A stretch of 45,913 nt of DNA from an uncultured Eubacteriales bacterium (GCA_949288185.1 CASEIZ010000020.1:1-45913); one strand, 5' to 3'. Numbered from the stretch's first letter, positions 24,475 to 34,751 are shown. Numbers and translations: made by a program. Notes: generated by a model from the sequence alone, not told the origin.

Positions 24475-25473
24475 ATGTTTAAGCCGAAGGCGATTTATTT
24501 TGAAAAAGATATTGTGAATTATACATTAGGAAAAGAATTAATGGAAAAATATAAAAAGGTTCCAAAGATAGAGATAGAAAATCATAATAATATAGAAGAG
24601 ATGAGAAAAAAATCCAATAAAGAATTTATGAATATGAAAAGAAATTTAATTATTGGTGTTAGAAAAACACATAAATTTGTTCCGAATCATAAAACTTCAG
24701 ATTTTTTAGTTCCATATACTTCTTCAGGTTGTACAGCTGCTTGTATGTATTGTTATTTAGTATGTAATTATAATAAATGTGCTTATTTACGCCTATTTGT
24801 AAATAGAGAAAAGATGCTAGAAAAAATTATTAAAACTAGTGAAACTTCGGAAAAAGAATTAACGTTTGAAATTGGTAGTAACAGTGATTTAATATTAGAA
24901 AATACCATTACGAATAATTTAGTTTGGACAATTGAAAATTTTAAAAATGCAAAAAAAGGATTTCTAACATTACCAACGAAATTTTCTATGGTAGATGATA
25001 TATTGGATTTAGATCATAGAGGAAAAGTCATTATTAGAATGAGTGTGAATCCAAAAGAAATTATTAATCGTGTTGAGTTTGGAACTTCAAGATTAGAAGA
25101 AAGGATTGAAGCAATTAATAAGTTAAGTGAAGCAGGATATAAAGTGGGAATATTAATTGCACCTGTGATTATGGTTGAAAATTGGAAAATATTATATAAA
25201 GAATTAATTATAGAGTTAGATAATAAACTTTCTAAAAAAGCAAAGAAACAAGTATTTTTTGAAATTATTTTTATGACATATAGTTTTGTTCATACGAAAA
25301 TTAATGAAGAAGCTTTTCCAAATGCCATTCAAATTTATGATAAAGAAAAAATGCAGGGAAGAGGAAAAGGAAAATATATGTATAAATCAGATTTAAGAGA
25401 AGAGGGAAAACAGTTCTTATTAGAAGAAATGCATAAATATTTTAAAGAGAATACAATTGAATATATGGTGTGA
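24475..25473 (+). CDS. splB: spore photoproduct lyase
   Basis: A 332-residue radical SAM repair enzyme that reverts the thymine dimer (spore photoproduct) during germination. Cluster motif CTAACMYC gives Cys86, Cys90, Cys93. Other family blocks: YTSSGCTAACMYCYLVCNYN, FVNREKML, VIIRMSVNPKEIINRVEFGT, AGYKVGILIAPVI and FVHTKINE. In FEIGSNSD the position matching the H-donor Cys141 of B. subtilis appears to be Ser135 (see findings); extra cysteines are nearby in YLVCNYNKCAYLR. Start ATG with GAAAGGATG upstream. Confirms a spore former. Confidence 0.93.
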   Translation: MFKPKAIYFEKDIVNYTLGKELMEKYKKVPKIEIENHNNIEEMRKKSNKEFMNMKRNLIIGVRKTHKFVPNHKTSDFLVPYTSSGCTAACMYCYLVCNYNKCAYLRLFVNREKMLEKIIKTSETSEKELTFEIGSNSDLILENTITNNLVWTIENFKNAKKGFLTLPTKFSMVDDILDLDHRGKVIIRMSVNPKEIINRVEFGTSRLEERIEAINKLSEAGYKVGILIAPVIMVENWKILYKELIIELDNKLSKKAKKQVFFEIIFMTYSFVHTKINEEAFPNAIQIYDKEKMQGRGKGKYMYKSDLREEGKQFLLEEMHKYFKENTIEYMV

Positions 25474-25651
25474 ACAAATCTTAAAGTTCACTTAAAATTC
25501 ACATATAAAATGGAAAAAATTTCTTCTACTTTTTATTTTCATATGATATAATGTCATTAGAAAAATAGATAGTCATTTTTGGTAAATATGTTGCTATTAC
25601 AGATAGAAATCTGAGCAAATAACAAAATCTCTTAAAGAAGGGAGAGGCTAT

Positions 25652-26353
25652 ATGTCATATATAGAATTTAAAAATGTTTGTAAAGAATACAAAATGGGAG
25701 AAATTATCATAAAAGCATTAGACAACACAAACTTTTCTATTGAAAAAGGAGAATTAGTCGTTGTTGTTGGACCATCAGGAGCAGGAAAAACCACTGCCTT
25801 AAATATATTAGGTGGTATGGATAGTGTCACTTCAGGAGATGTCATTGTAGATGGCAAAAATGTGGCAAAATTAAAAAATAAACAATTAATTAAATATAGG
25901 AGAGAGGACATTGGTTTTGTATTTCAGTTCTATAATTTAGTACAAAATTTAACAGCCATTGAAAATGTGGAATTAGCAACTCAAATTTGTAAAGATTCCT
26001 TAAGTCCAGATGAAGTCATGGAAAAAGTAGGATTAGCAGATAGAAAAAAGAATTTCCCATCTCAATTATCAGGAGGAGAGCAACAAAGGGTGGCCATCGC
26101 AAGAGCCATTGCCAAAAATCCTAAATTATTATTATGTGATGAACCAACAGGTGCTTTAGATTATAAAACAGGAAAACAAATTTTGAAATTGTTGCAAGAC
26201 ACAGCAAGAAAAGAAAATATGACGGTTATTATCATAACCCATAATGCAGCCATTGCACCAATGGCAGATAAAATTATTCGATTTAAAAATGGAACAGCAG
26301 AAAGCATCGAAAGTAATGAAAATCCAATTCCAGTAGAAAATATAGAATGGTAG
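25652..26353 (+). CDS. ABC transporter ATP-binding protein (MacB/LolD type)
   Basis: A 233-residue ATPase: Walker [17 protein letters not shown] near residue 40, Q-loop FVFQFYNLV, signature [19 protein letters not shown] near 141, Walker [13 protein letters not shown] near 163, and H-loop ITHN. The [16 protein letters not shown] block is characteristic of the LolD/MacB/BceA group that drives FtsX-like permeases. Its partner permease starts about 200 bases downstream after element C. Cargo unknown; a role in envelope or peptide-antibiotic stress is common for this type. Confidence 0.95.
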   Translation: MSYIEFKNVCKEYKMGEIIIKALDNTNFSIEKGELVVVVGPSGAGKTTALNILGGMDSVTSGDVIVDGKNVAKLKNKQLIKYRREDIGFVFQFYNLVQNLTAIENVELATQICKDSLSPDEVMEKVGLADRKKNFPSQLSGGEQQRVAIARAIAKNPKLLLCDEPTGALDYKTGKQILKLLQDTARKENMTVIIITHNAAIAPMADKIIRFKNGTAESIESNENPIPVENIEW

Positions 26354-26525
26354 TGTCCAATTGGGGACGTTTCTGTTTGGGACATTTTTATGTAACTTAA
26401 TGTAAGCTTTAAATAATCATGTTAATAAATGTTAAAAGCTTTGAAAAATTAAATATAGAATTTATATTACTAAACATATTAATTTACATAAAAATGTCCC
26501 AAACAGAAACGTCCCCAATTGGACA
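26354..26525. repeat. long inverted-repeat element C
   Basis: Perfect 42-base arms (26354-26395 and 26484-26525), starting TGTCCAATTGGGGACGTTTC and ending TTTTTATGTAA, spacer 88 bases. The left arm starts on the base after the ATPase stop codon; the right arm ends 12 bases before the permease ribosome binding site. Arms match element B except for AATT in place of TTTT in the outer part, changed on both sides so pairing is kept. Confidence 0.9.
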
Positions 26526-26550
26526 AAATTGAACTTTGGAGGTGATGCGA

Positions 26551-29500
26551 GTGAAAATAAAAAAAGCATTACTAAAAGATACTTTTAAAGAAATCAAGAA
26601 ATCCTATAAACGATTTATCTCCATTTTATTGATGGCTTTATTAGGTGTAGGTTTCTTTGCAGGATTAAGAGCATCTTCACCAGACATGGTGGATTCCATT
26701 GATACATATTACAAAAATCAGAATGTGTATGATATAGAAGTCATGTCAACACTTGGATTAACAGATAGTGATTTAGAAGCACTAGCCAATATAGAAAATG
26801 TTGAAAATGTATATGGTACATATAGTAGCGATGGATTAATTAAAACAAATGAAAAAGAAATTGTTTCAAAAATTTTGTGTGTAGATGATGTCAATACACC
26901 TGTTTTGCTAGAAGGGAATATGCCAGAAAATATAGATGAATGTGTAGTTGAAAAAGATTTCTTAGAAGGAACAGGTAAAAAGATAGGAGATTATATTGAT
27001 ATAGAGCCTGAAAAAATAGAAAATACAGGGACAACAGATGGAGAAGAGACGGCATATTTAAAAAATAAAACTCTAAAAATTGTAGGTGTGGTAGGAAGCC
27101 CTTTATACATATCCAGAGAAAGAGGAAGTACAAAATTAGGGACAGGTGTGATTGATTATTATATCTATGTCAATAAAGAAAATGTAAATTCAGAAGTGTA
27201 TACAGAAATCTATATCACTTTAGAAAATCGTGATAAATATCAAACAGGAAGTAATAAATATGAAGATTATGTAGAAGAAACGAAAGACAAAATTGAAGAA
27301 ATAAAAGAAGAAAGAGAAAATGCAAGATATCAAGAATTAATCGATGAAGCAAATGCAGAGATTGCAAAAGCAGAAGAAGAGTTTAATACAGAAAAACAAA
27401 ATGGAGAAACACAGCTTCAAGATGCAGAAAATAAAATTAATGAAGGAAAAGCACAAATAGAATCTGGAGAAGCAGAAATCAATCGTAATGAACGTACAGC
27501 AAATCAACAGTTTAAAAATGCAGAGGCACAGATAGAATCAGCAAAATTGGAAGTGGCACAAAATGCACTTCGATTAAATAATGAAAAAATTGAGGCAGAA
27601 AAAGGGTTTGAAGAAGCAGAAAATCAAAAAGCTGGATTACAAAGTACGTTAGAAAACATCAATAATGCTATTAAGATTACAGATAATTCAATAGCTGAAA
27701 AACAAGCACAATTAGAAAATGCAGAAACAGAAGAAGAAATTACTGCTATCAATCAAGAAATTGCAAAATTACAAGCAACAAGACAAGTGTATGAAAACAA
27801 TAAACAATCAGTAGAAGCAGGGATTACACAAATTGATAATGAGATTGCCAATGGAAGACAGGAGTTACAAAATGCAGAAGCACAAATTGATAGTGCAAGA
27901 AATCAAATTCAAAATCAAGAAGCTACATTGCAGCAAACAAAAAATAGGAGCTATGCACAAATTGCAAATGCTAGAAAAGAATTAGAAGCTTCAAAACAAG
28001 AAATTGAAAATGCAGAAGCAGAGCTAGAAACAAGTAGAACAGAATTTAATACAAAGATACAAGAAGCAGAAGGAAAGTTAATTGATGCGAGAGAAAAGGT
28101 TTCAGAAATAGAAAAAGCCAAGTGGTATATACTAGATAGACAGCAAAACGCAGGATATAGTAGTTATATCCAAGATACGCAGAGTATAGAAAATTTAAGT
28201 GTGGTATTCCCGATTGTATTTTTTGCAATTGCAGCTTTAGTTTCATTAACTTCTATGACAAGAATGGTAGAAGAAGAAAGACAAGAAATTGGAACATTGA
28301 AAGCATTAGGATATAATAAATTTCATATTATGCTAAAATATTTGATTTATTCTAGTTTGGCTTGTATCATTGGTGGGGTTATTGGAATGAATATTGGATT
28401 CCAACTACTACCTAGAATTATATGGGATATGTATGAAATGATGTATACCTTACCAGAATTTATCGTATCATTTAATCATCAATATTCTTCAATTGGACTA
28501 GGATTAATTTATGTTTGTATTGTAGGAGCAACCTTATATACCATCTTAAAAGAAGTAAAAGAAACACCGGCAACATTATTAAGACCAAAAGCACCAAAGT
28601 ATGGAAAAAGAGTATTACTAGAAAGAATAGGATTTATTTGGAAACGATTAAAATTTTCACATAAAGTAACGGTAAGAAATATCTTTAGATATAAAAAGAG
28701 ATTTTTAATGACCATTATTGGTATTATGGGATGTACTTCTTTGATATTAGCAGGATTTGGAATAAAAGATTCCATAGCTTCGATTTTGCCAAATCAATAT
28801 GAAGACATATGTCATTATGATATGTTGGTAACTTTAAAAACATCTTTAACAGAAGAACAAAGAAACAGTTGTATTGAGAATTTAAGACAAAGAGAAGATA
28901 TACAAGAAGTAGTAGAAACCTATATGGAATCTGGAACAGCTGGAAAAGACGACAATAGTGAGTCAGTTCAAATTGTGGTTCCAAGTGATAACCAAGAGAT
29001 AGACAAAATGATAAAACTAAGAGATGTCAAAACAGAAGAACCATTTACATTATCAGAAGAAGGTATTATTATAACAGATAAACTAGCAGAGTTAATTAAT
29101 GCAAAAGTAGGAGACATGATAAAGGTAACAACTGCTGATGATGTAGAAAAAGAAATAAAAGTAGTAGGCATAACAGAAAATTACATTAGTCATTATGTAT
29201 ATATGTCAAAAGCATTATATCAACAAGTATTTGGCGAAGTGTATAGCACAAATGTATTGTTGGTACAAGATAATAACTTAAATGAAGAACAAGAAGAAGC
29301 AGTTATGCAGGAAATGGTAGCAAAAAATGAAGTGTCAACAGTTACCTTAACAACAACAACTATGAAGACATTAGATGATACAATGAATTCATTAAATTAT
29401 GTTGTGGTTATTTTAATTGTATCTGCTGGATTATTGGCATTTGTTGTGTTATATAATTTGTCAAATATTAATATAGGTGAAAGAATTAGAGAATTAGCAA

Positions 29501-29793
29501 CCATAAAAGTATTGGGGTTTTATGATAGAGAAGTGTATGATTATGTGACAAGAGAAACTGTCATTTTAACGATTATTGGAATTCTATTAGGATTAGTTGC
29601 AGGATATTTCTTGAATTTCTATATTTTAGGAACTTGTGAAATTAATATCTTACGATTCGAAAAAGTTATTCATCCAATTAGTTATCTTTATGCAACAGTC
29701 ATTACACTTGTATTTTCAGTTATTGTCAATATTGTTACCTATTTTGCATTAAAGAAAATTGACATGATAGGAAGCTTGAAGAGTGTAGAATAA
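26551..29793 (+). CDS. ABC transporter permease, FtsX type with long extracellular coiled coil
   Basis: 1080 residues from GTG 26551, chosen because GGAGG ends 8 bases upstream. One membrane helix near residues 24-42 is followed by a MacB-like outer domain, then a coiled coil of roughly 280 residues (about 245-525) built of AQIESA-, NAEAQI- and EIANGR-like repeats, then a first FtsX domain (VVFPIVFFAIAALVSLTSMT with MVEEERQEIGTLKALGY), a second outer domain and a second FtsX domain (INIGERIRELATIKVLGFYDREVYDY). Fusion of two FtsX halves with such a coil resembles YvcS/BceB relatives and the larger Gram-positive permeases. Works with the ATPase at 25652. A strong terminator follows. Confidence 0.92.
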   Translation: MKIKKALLKDTFKEIKKSYKRFISILLMALLGVGFFAGLRASSPDMVDSIDTYYKNQNVYDIEVMSTLGLTDSDLEALANIENVENVYGTYSSDGLIKTNEKEIVSKILCVDDVNTPVLLEGNMPENIDECVVEKDFLEGTGKKIGDYIDIEPEKIENTGTTDGEETAYLKNKTLKIVGVVGSPLYISRERGSTKLGTGVIDYYIYVNKENVNSEVYTEIYITLENRDKYQTGSNKYEDYVEETKDKIEEIKEERENARYQELIDEANAEIAKAEEEFNTEKQNGETQLQDAENKINEGKAQIESGEAEINRNERTANQQFKNAEAQIESAKLEVAQNALRLNNEKIEAEKGFEEAENQKAGLQSTLENINNAIKITDNSIAEKQAQLENAETEEEITAINQEIAKLQATRQVYENNKQSVEAGITQIDNEIANGRQELQNAEAQIDSARNQIQNQEATLQQTKNRSYAQIANARKELEASKQEIENAEAELETSRTEFNTKIQEAEGKLIDAREKVSEIEKAKWYILDRQQNAGYSSYIQDTQSIENLSVVFPIVFFAIAALVSLTSMTRMVEEERQEIGTLKALGYNKFHIMLKYLIYSSLACIIGGVIGMNIGFQLLPRIIWDMYEMMYTLPEFIVSFNHQYSSIGLGLIYVCIVGATLYTILKEVKETPATLLRPKAPKYGKRVLLERIGFIWKRLKFSHKVTVRNIFRYKKRFLMTIIGIMGCTSLILAGFGIKDSIASILPNQYEDICHYDMLVTLKTSLTEEQRNSCIENLRQREDIQEVVETYMESGTAGKDDNSESVQIVVPSDNQEIDKMIKLRDVKTEEPFTLSEEGIIITDKLAELINAKVGDMIKVTTADDVEKEIKVVGITENYISHYVYMSKALYQQVFGEVYSTNVLLVQDNNLNEEQEEAVMQEMVAKNEVSTVTLTTTTMKTLDDTMNSLNYVVVILIVSAGLLAFVVLYNLSNINIGERIRELATIKVLGFYDREVYDYVTRETVILTIIGILLGLVAGYFLNFYILGTCEINILRFEKVIHPISYLYATVITLVFSVIVNIVTYFALKKIDMIGSLKSVE

Positions 29794-29798
29794 GAAAA

Positions 29799-29841
29799 AA
29801 GTGTGCCAAAATAACACGTCCCCTTTGGCACACTTTTTTTT
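29799..29841 (+). terminator. strong terminator after the permease
   Basis: AAGTGTGCCAAA (29799-29810) pairs perfectly with TTTGGCACACTT (29824-29835), then six more T. The loop holds ACGTCCCC, recalling the GGGGACGT core of elements B and C, so it may derive from the same repeat family. Confidence 0.9.
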
Positions 29842-29927
29842 GAATTTTTGATGAAAACCTATACAAAAAGAAAAAGAAAATGATATAATAGCACCAAAGT
29901 AACTAAAAACAAAAGAGGGAGGAAGCA

Positions 29928-32429
29928 ATGGGAAATATCGTTTTATTAGATGATTTAACAATAAATAAAATTGCAGCTGGTGAAGTGATTGAAAGACCAG
30001 CTTCTGTTATAAAAGAAATGGTAGAAAACTCAATTGATGCTGGAGCAACCAATATAACAGTAGAAATCAAAAATGGAGGAATTTCTTACATAAAGGTAAG
30101 TGATAATGGAAAAGGAATTGCACAAGATGATTTAGAAATTGCTTTTGAAAGACATGCAACTAGTAAAATAAGAAGTGCTGATGACTTAAATACAGTTACA
30201 TCAATGGGGTTTAGAGGTGAGGCATTGGCAAGTATTGCAGCAATTGCCAATGTAGAATTGGTGTCAAAAACACAAGAACAAGAAATTGGATATAGAGTAG
30301 TAGTAGAAGCAGGAAATGTTCTAGAAAAAGAAGAGGCTGGATGTAAAACAGGAACAACCATTACAGTTAGAAATTTATTTTTCAATACACCAGTTCGATA
30401 TAAGTTCTTAAAAAAAGATTATACAGAATCAGGATATATTGAAGATGCCATTACAAGGATTGCATTAGTAAATCCAAATATTGCTATTAAATTAATTAAT
30501 ACAGGAAAAACGGTTATTCAAACAAATGGTAGTGGAGATATCAAAAGTGTTATATACAGCATTTATGGAAAAGATATTGCAAATGGCATTATGGAAGTTT
30601 CATATAAATATGAAGATATCCATATTGTAGGAGTTGTAGGAAAGCCAGAAATTGCACGTTCTAATCGTTCAAACCAATTATTTTTTGTAAATAAGCGATA
30701 TATAAAAGATAAAACCTTAACAGCAGCAACAGAGCAAGCATATAAAGGATTAATTCCCATCGGGAAATTTGGATTTGTGGTACTAAATATTGAAATGAAT
30801 CCAGCAAAAGTAGATGTGAATGTACATCCTGCCAAATTAGAGGTTCGATTTGAAGAAGAAAATAAGATATTCCAAGCAATTTATCATGCAATAAAAGACA
30901 CTTTATTGAAAACAGAATTGGTAGCCAATTCAGAAAAGGCATTACATGAGGAAAAAATGGAAATAGCAAGAGAGTTGACATTTGAAGAAAGATTAAGACA
31001 TCTAAAAGAGGAAAAACAACAAAGACAAGATGCAGGAGGACTATTCTCTTTTAGGAAACAAAATGAGAAACAAATTGAAAAGTATACAGAGGAAGAAAGT
31101 AAGATTAAGACAAACGTGGTGGACGAAGTACATAGCAATTCTCATGAAACAAGTGGTAATATTATAGAAGATGTTTATCAAGCTAAAAATGGAATAGAAA
31201 ATAAAATAAATATTGGAGAACCTATTGATACGTCTGATATATTGGCTAAATTAAAACAGATGAAAGAAAATTTGGAAAAAGAGCTGAAAGAAAAAAATGT
31301 AAATATACCTATTGCACAGGTTGAAGAACATACAGACAATCAAGCAGAAGAGAATACTCACACAGGAGAAACATTAGAAGAAGAAACAGAAGAATATAGT
31401 ATCAAAGAAGAACGAGAAGAAAACAATCATGAAGAGAAAGAAAGTTCAGAAGAAACAAAAGTAGAAAATGAAGATGGCACAAATATAAATATGATAAATG
31501 AAATAGAGGAAAATCCAGAAAATCTAGAAAACCCAGAAATGCATTTAGAAAATTCTGAAGATATTCAAGAATCCACAACAAGTGAACAAACAGTGGATAA
31601 TACAAATGAAATTATCGAAAATATAGAAAACCCAGAAATTAAACAAGAATTTAAAGAAATCAAAGAAAAGATGCAACAATTAAATGATAATCCACAAGTG
31701 GTGACAGATGACTTTAATGAGATGTATGCAAAATTGTTTGGAAGATTACCAATACAAGATAACGAAGAAAATATAGAGAAAAAAGAAGAAAAAGATATTG
31801 ACATATTGAAAGATAATGTATCTGTATTTGAGGGAATAGAAGAATATCAAAAACCAGCATATAAATTTATTGGAATTGTATTTAAAACATATATCATCAT
31901 AGAAATTGGACAGGAAATGTATATTTTAGACCAGCATGCCGCACATGAAAGAATTATGTATGAAAAAGTAAAAGAAAATTATTATAGTGACTCAAGTAAA
32001 GACTCTCAAATGTTACTATTGCCAGATGTTATCACATTAACCCATAAAGAAATGGATATTGCAAAAGAAAATATGGAAATGTTTAGAAAAGCAGGATTCA
32101 CATTAGAAGAATTTGGAGAAAACACAATTAAATTAACAGGTGTGCCAACAGTTTGTATCGACTTAGATACAAAAGAATTATTCTTGGAAACATTAGATGA
32201 AATTAATACAGTAGCAAGAACGGCAAAACAAGAGAAGGAAGAAAAATTTATAGCAACTGTGGCATGTAAGGCAGCAGTAAAGGCAAACATGGCATTAGAT
32301 ACAAAAGAAGTAGAAAGTTTGATGGATAAATTATTATCTTTACCAAATCCATTTACTTGTCCACATGGTAGACCAACAGCTATCAAGATGACAAAGTATG
32401 ATATTGAAAGAAAATTTGCTAGAAAGTAA
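29928..32429 (+). CDS. mutL: DNA mismatch repair protein MutL
   Basis: 833 residues, longer than the usual 600-700. GHKL ATPase domain at the N-terminus (IAAGEVIERPASVIKEMVEN, SDNGKGI, GFRGEALASIA), transducer domain to about 335, then an acidic low-complexity linker of about 300 residues (many E, N, T), and the C-terminal dimerization/endonuclease domain with DQHAAHERIMYEK at residue 668 and CPHGRPT near the end. These are the endonuclease-type MutL motifs. GGGAGG lies before the ATG. miaA overlaps the end. No mutS is seen before it in the window. Confidence 0.96.
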   Translation: MGNIVLLDDLTINKIAAGEVIERPASVIKEMVENSIDAGATNITVEIKNGGISYIKVSDNGKGIAQDDLEIAFERHATSKIRSADDLNTVTSMGFRGEALASIAAIANVELVSKTQEQEIGYRVVVEAGNVLEKEEAGCKTGTTITVRNLFFNTPVRYKFLKKDYTESGYIEDAITRIALVNPNIAIKLINTGKTVIQTNGSGDIKSVIYSIYGKDIANGIMEVSYKYEDIHIVGVVGKPEIARSNRSNQLFFVNKRYIKDKTLTAATEQAYKGLIPIGKFGFVVLNIEMNPAKVDVNVHPAKLEVRFEEENKIFQAIYHAIKDTLLKTELVANSEKALHEEKMEIARELTFEERLRHLKEEKQQRQDAGGLFSFRKQNEKQIEKYTEEESKIKTNVVDEVHSNSHETSGNIIEDVYQAKNGIENKINIGEPIDTSDILAKLKQMKENLEKELKEKNVNIPIAQVEEHTDNQAEENTHTGETLEEETEEYSIKEEREENNHEEKESSEETKVENEDGTNINMINEIEENPENLENPEMHLENSEDIQESTTSEQTVDNTNEIIENIENPEIKQEFKEIKEKMQQLNDNPQVVTDDFNEMYAKLFGRLPIQDNEENIEKKEEKDIDILKDNVSVFEGIEEYQKPAYKFIGIVFKTYIIIEIGQEMYILDQHAAHERIMYEKVKENYYSDSSKDSQMLLLPDVITLTHKEMDIAKENMEMFRKAGFTLEEFGENTIKLTGVPTVCIDLDTKELFLETLDEINTVARTAKQEKEEKFIATVACKAAVKANMALDTKEVESLMDKLLSLPNPFTCPHGRPTAIKMTKYDIERKFARK

Positions 32430-32440
32430 TGAGGTGCGAA

Positions 32441-33358
32441 ATGCAGAAAAATAAAGTAATTGTTATATGTGGGCCAACAGCATCTGGAAAAACAGCATTA
32501 TCTATAGAATTAGCAAAACAAATAAATGGTGAAATTGTATCTTGTGATTCTATGCAGATTTATAAAGATATGGATATTGGAACGGCAAAACCAACTGTTG
32601 AAGAAATGCAAGGAATCAAACATTATCTAATAGGATATGTATCACCAGAAGAAAGATATAGTGTAGCAGATTATAAAACAGATGCTAAAAAAGCCATAAA
32701 AGAAATTATCGACAAAGGAAAAATGCCAATTGTTGTAGGTGGTACAGGATTATATTTAGATAGCTTAATATATGAAATCGAATATCAAGATATCAAGCTA
32801 GATGAAGAATATAGAAAAAAATTAGAAGAAGAGGTGGAAGAAAAAGGCTTAGATGTATTATATGAAAGAGCAAAACAGATTGATGAAAAAGCAATAGAAA
32901 AAATTAGTCCAAATGATAAAAAAAGAATATTAAGAATATTAGAAATCTATCATGCAACTGGAAAAACAAAAACACAGCAAGAAATAGAATCTAGAAAAAA
33001 AGAAGTAGAATATGATTATAAAGTGTATGCATTAGATTGGGACAGGCAAAAATTATATGATAGAATTAATAAAAGAGTAGACATGATGATAGAACAAGGA
33101 TTAATAGAAGAGGTAAAACAAATTTTAGATAACTATGATACTTTTCCAACTGCTATGCAGGGCTTAGGATATAAAGAAGTCGTAGAATATTTAGAAGGAA
33201 AATTAACCAAAGAAGAAATGATAGAAAAAATTAAAATGGAAACTAGAAGATATGCTAAAAGGCAACTAACCTGGTTTAGAAAAAATAAGCAAACAATATG
33301 GCTTGATGCAGAAGATACGTTACAAAATAACATACATAGAATTTTAAAAGATATATAA
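32441..33358 (+). CDS. miaA: tRNA dimethylallyltransferase
   Basis: 305 residues from ATG 32441 with GAGGTG upstream. An earlier ATG at 32429 overlaps the mutL stop and lacks a site. Walker A GPTASGKTALSIELA, DSMQIYKDMDIGTAKPT, GGTGLYLDSLIY and TRRYAKRQLTWFRK are MiaA signatures. It adds dimethylallyl to A37 of tRNAs reading UNN codons; tRNA-Tyr in this window, with A37 after splicing, is a normal MiaA target. The mutL-miaA order is widely conserved. Confidence 0.96.
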   Translation: MQKNKVIVICGPTASGKTALSIELAKQINGEIVSCDSMQIYKDMDIGTAKPTVEEMQGIKHYLIGYVSPEERYSVADYKTDAKKAIKEIIDKGKMPIVVGGTGLYLDSLIYEIEYQDIKLDEEYRKKLEEEVEEKGLDVLYERAKQIDEKAIEKISPNDKKRILRILEIYHATGKTKTQQEIESRKKEVEYDYKVYALDWDRQKLYDRINKRVDMMIEQGLIEEVKQILDNYDTFPTAMQGLGYKEVVEYLEGKLTKEEMIEKIKMETRRYAKRQLTWFRKNKQTIWLDAEDTLQNNIHRILKDI

Positions 33359-33384
33359 ACATACATGCATAGGAAAACACCTTG

Positions 33385-34698
33385 ATGAAAGGAATGATAA
33401 TAAAGTTGAAACAACAGGAAAAAGAAATTTTAGAAGAAAAACAAAAGGAAGAAAAAAACACAAAGAGAAAATTTAATAAAAAAATCATTATTTATATTGC
33501 TATTTTTCTGGTAGTTATATATGTTATCTATACAATATATTTATTAATTAAGCAACCAACAGATATTTTTACTTTAGAAGAGGGTACTTTATATTCTGAA
33601 GAAACAGATATTGGCTATGTGATAAGAGATGAAGTAGTCGTACAAGGTGAAAATTATAAAAACGGAATGGAAAAAATAAAATCAGAAGGAGAAAAGGTTG
33701 CAGTTAATGAAGCTGTATTTAGATATTATACCAAAAATGAAGATTCATTAAAAGAAAAAATTGCAGAATTAGATACCAAAATACAAGAAGCGATGGCAAA
33801 TGAAACAGGATTACCTGCAAGTGACATGAAATCTTTGGAAACACAAATAGACCAAAAATTACTAGAAATTAGTAGTGTCAATGATACTACTAAATTAGAG
33901 GAATATAAAAAAGAAATCAATGAATTAATTACGAAAAAAGCAAATATTGCAGGAGAATTAAGTCCACAAGGATCTTATTTAAAAGAATTAATTGAAGAAA
34001 GAAAAAATTACGAAAATGAACTAAATTCAGGAGCTGAATATGTGAATTCAAGTAAAAGTGGAGTGGTATCCTATAAAGTAGATGGTTTAGAAGATGTATT
34101 AAAACCAACTGAAGAATGTTTTTCTGCATTAACCAAAGAATATTTAGAAAATTTGGATTTGAAAACAGGGAAAATTGTGCCAACAAGTGAAGAGAGCGGA
34201 AAGATTATTGATAATACATATTGCTATATAGCAACAATTAGCAGTACAGAACAGGCGAAAAATGCAGAAGTAGGAGATAATGTGAGGGTGAGACTGCCAA
34301 GTGGTTCGGAAGTTTCAGCAGAAATTACATATATTTTACAAAATGAGGATGATAGAGTATTAATATTAAAAATAGAAAAAGGTGTAGAAGAATTAATTAG
34401 TTACAGAAAAATCTCGTTTGATTTAATTTGGTGGAGTGAAACAGGTTTGAAAGTTCCTAATCAAGCGATAGTAAAAGAAAATGATTTAGCATATGTAGTA
34501 AGAAACAGAGCGGGATATTTAAATAAACTATTAGTAAAAGTGAAAAGAGAAGGAGAAAAATATTCTATTGTAGAACCTTATGATACAGAAGAATTAAAAG
34601 AATTAGGCTTTTCAAATGAGGAAATTATTTCTTATAAAAAAATTACTTTATATGATGAAGTAATTATAAATCCAGACTTAACAAAAGTAGAAGAATAA
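33385..34698 (+). CDS. HlyD-like membrane fusion/adaptor protein
   Basis: About 437 residues. A basic, Lys-rich head is followed by a membrane helix (KIIIYIAIFLVVIYVIYTIYL, near residue 30-50) and an extracellular part with a broken biotinyl-lipoyl-like region (SGVVSYKVDGLEDVL, VGDNVRVRLPSGSEV) flanking a coiled coil (LKEKIAELDTKIQEAMANE). This is the HlyD-family protein often found before sepF in Clostridia; its partner transporter is not present here. ATG 33385 is the likely start, with AGGA 10 bases upstream; TTG 33382 and ATG 33394 are alternatives. Confidence 0.8.
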   Translation: MKGMIIKLKQQEKEILEEKQKEEKNTKRKFNKKIIIYIAIFLVVIYVIYTIYLLIKQPTDIFTLEEGTLYSEETDIGYVIRDEVVVQGENYKNGMEKIKSEGEKVAVNEAVFRYYTKNEDSLKEKIAELDTKIQEAMANETGLPASDMKSLETQIDQKLLEISSVNDTTKLEEYKKEINELITKKANIAGELSPQGSYLKELIEERKNYENELNSGAEYVNSSKSGVVSYKVDGLEDVLKPTEECFSALTKEYLENLDLKTGKIVPTSEESGKIIDNTYCYIATISSTEQAKNAEVGDNVRVRLPSGSEVSAEITYILQNEDDRVLILKIEKGVEELISYRKISFDLIWWSETGLKVPNQAIVKENDLAYVVRNRAGYLNKLLVKVKREGEKYSIVEPYDTEELKELGFSNEEIISYKKITLYDEVIINPDLTKVEE

Positions 34699-34751
34699 TG
34701 TTACAAAAATATTACAAAAATATTAAAATAGTATTACATTTTAAAAAACTA

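Noticed and set aside
30086..32386. Several minus-strand frames opposite mutL
   Set aside because: They are Ser/Phe/Leu-rich complements of an AT-rich coding strand, without starts or binding sites.
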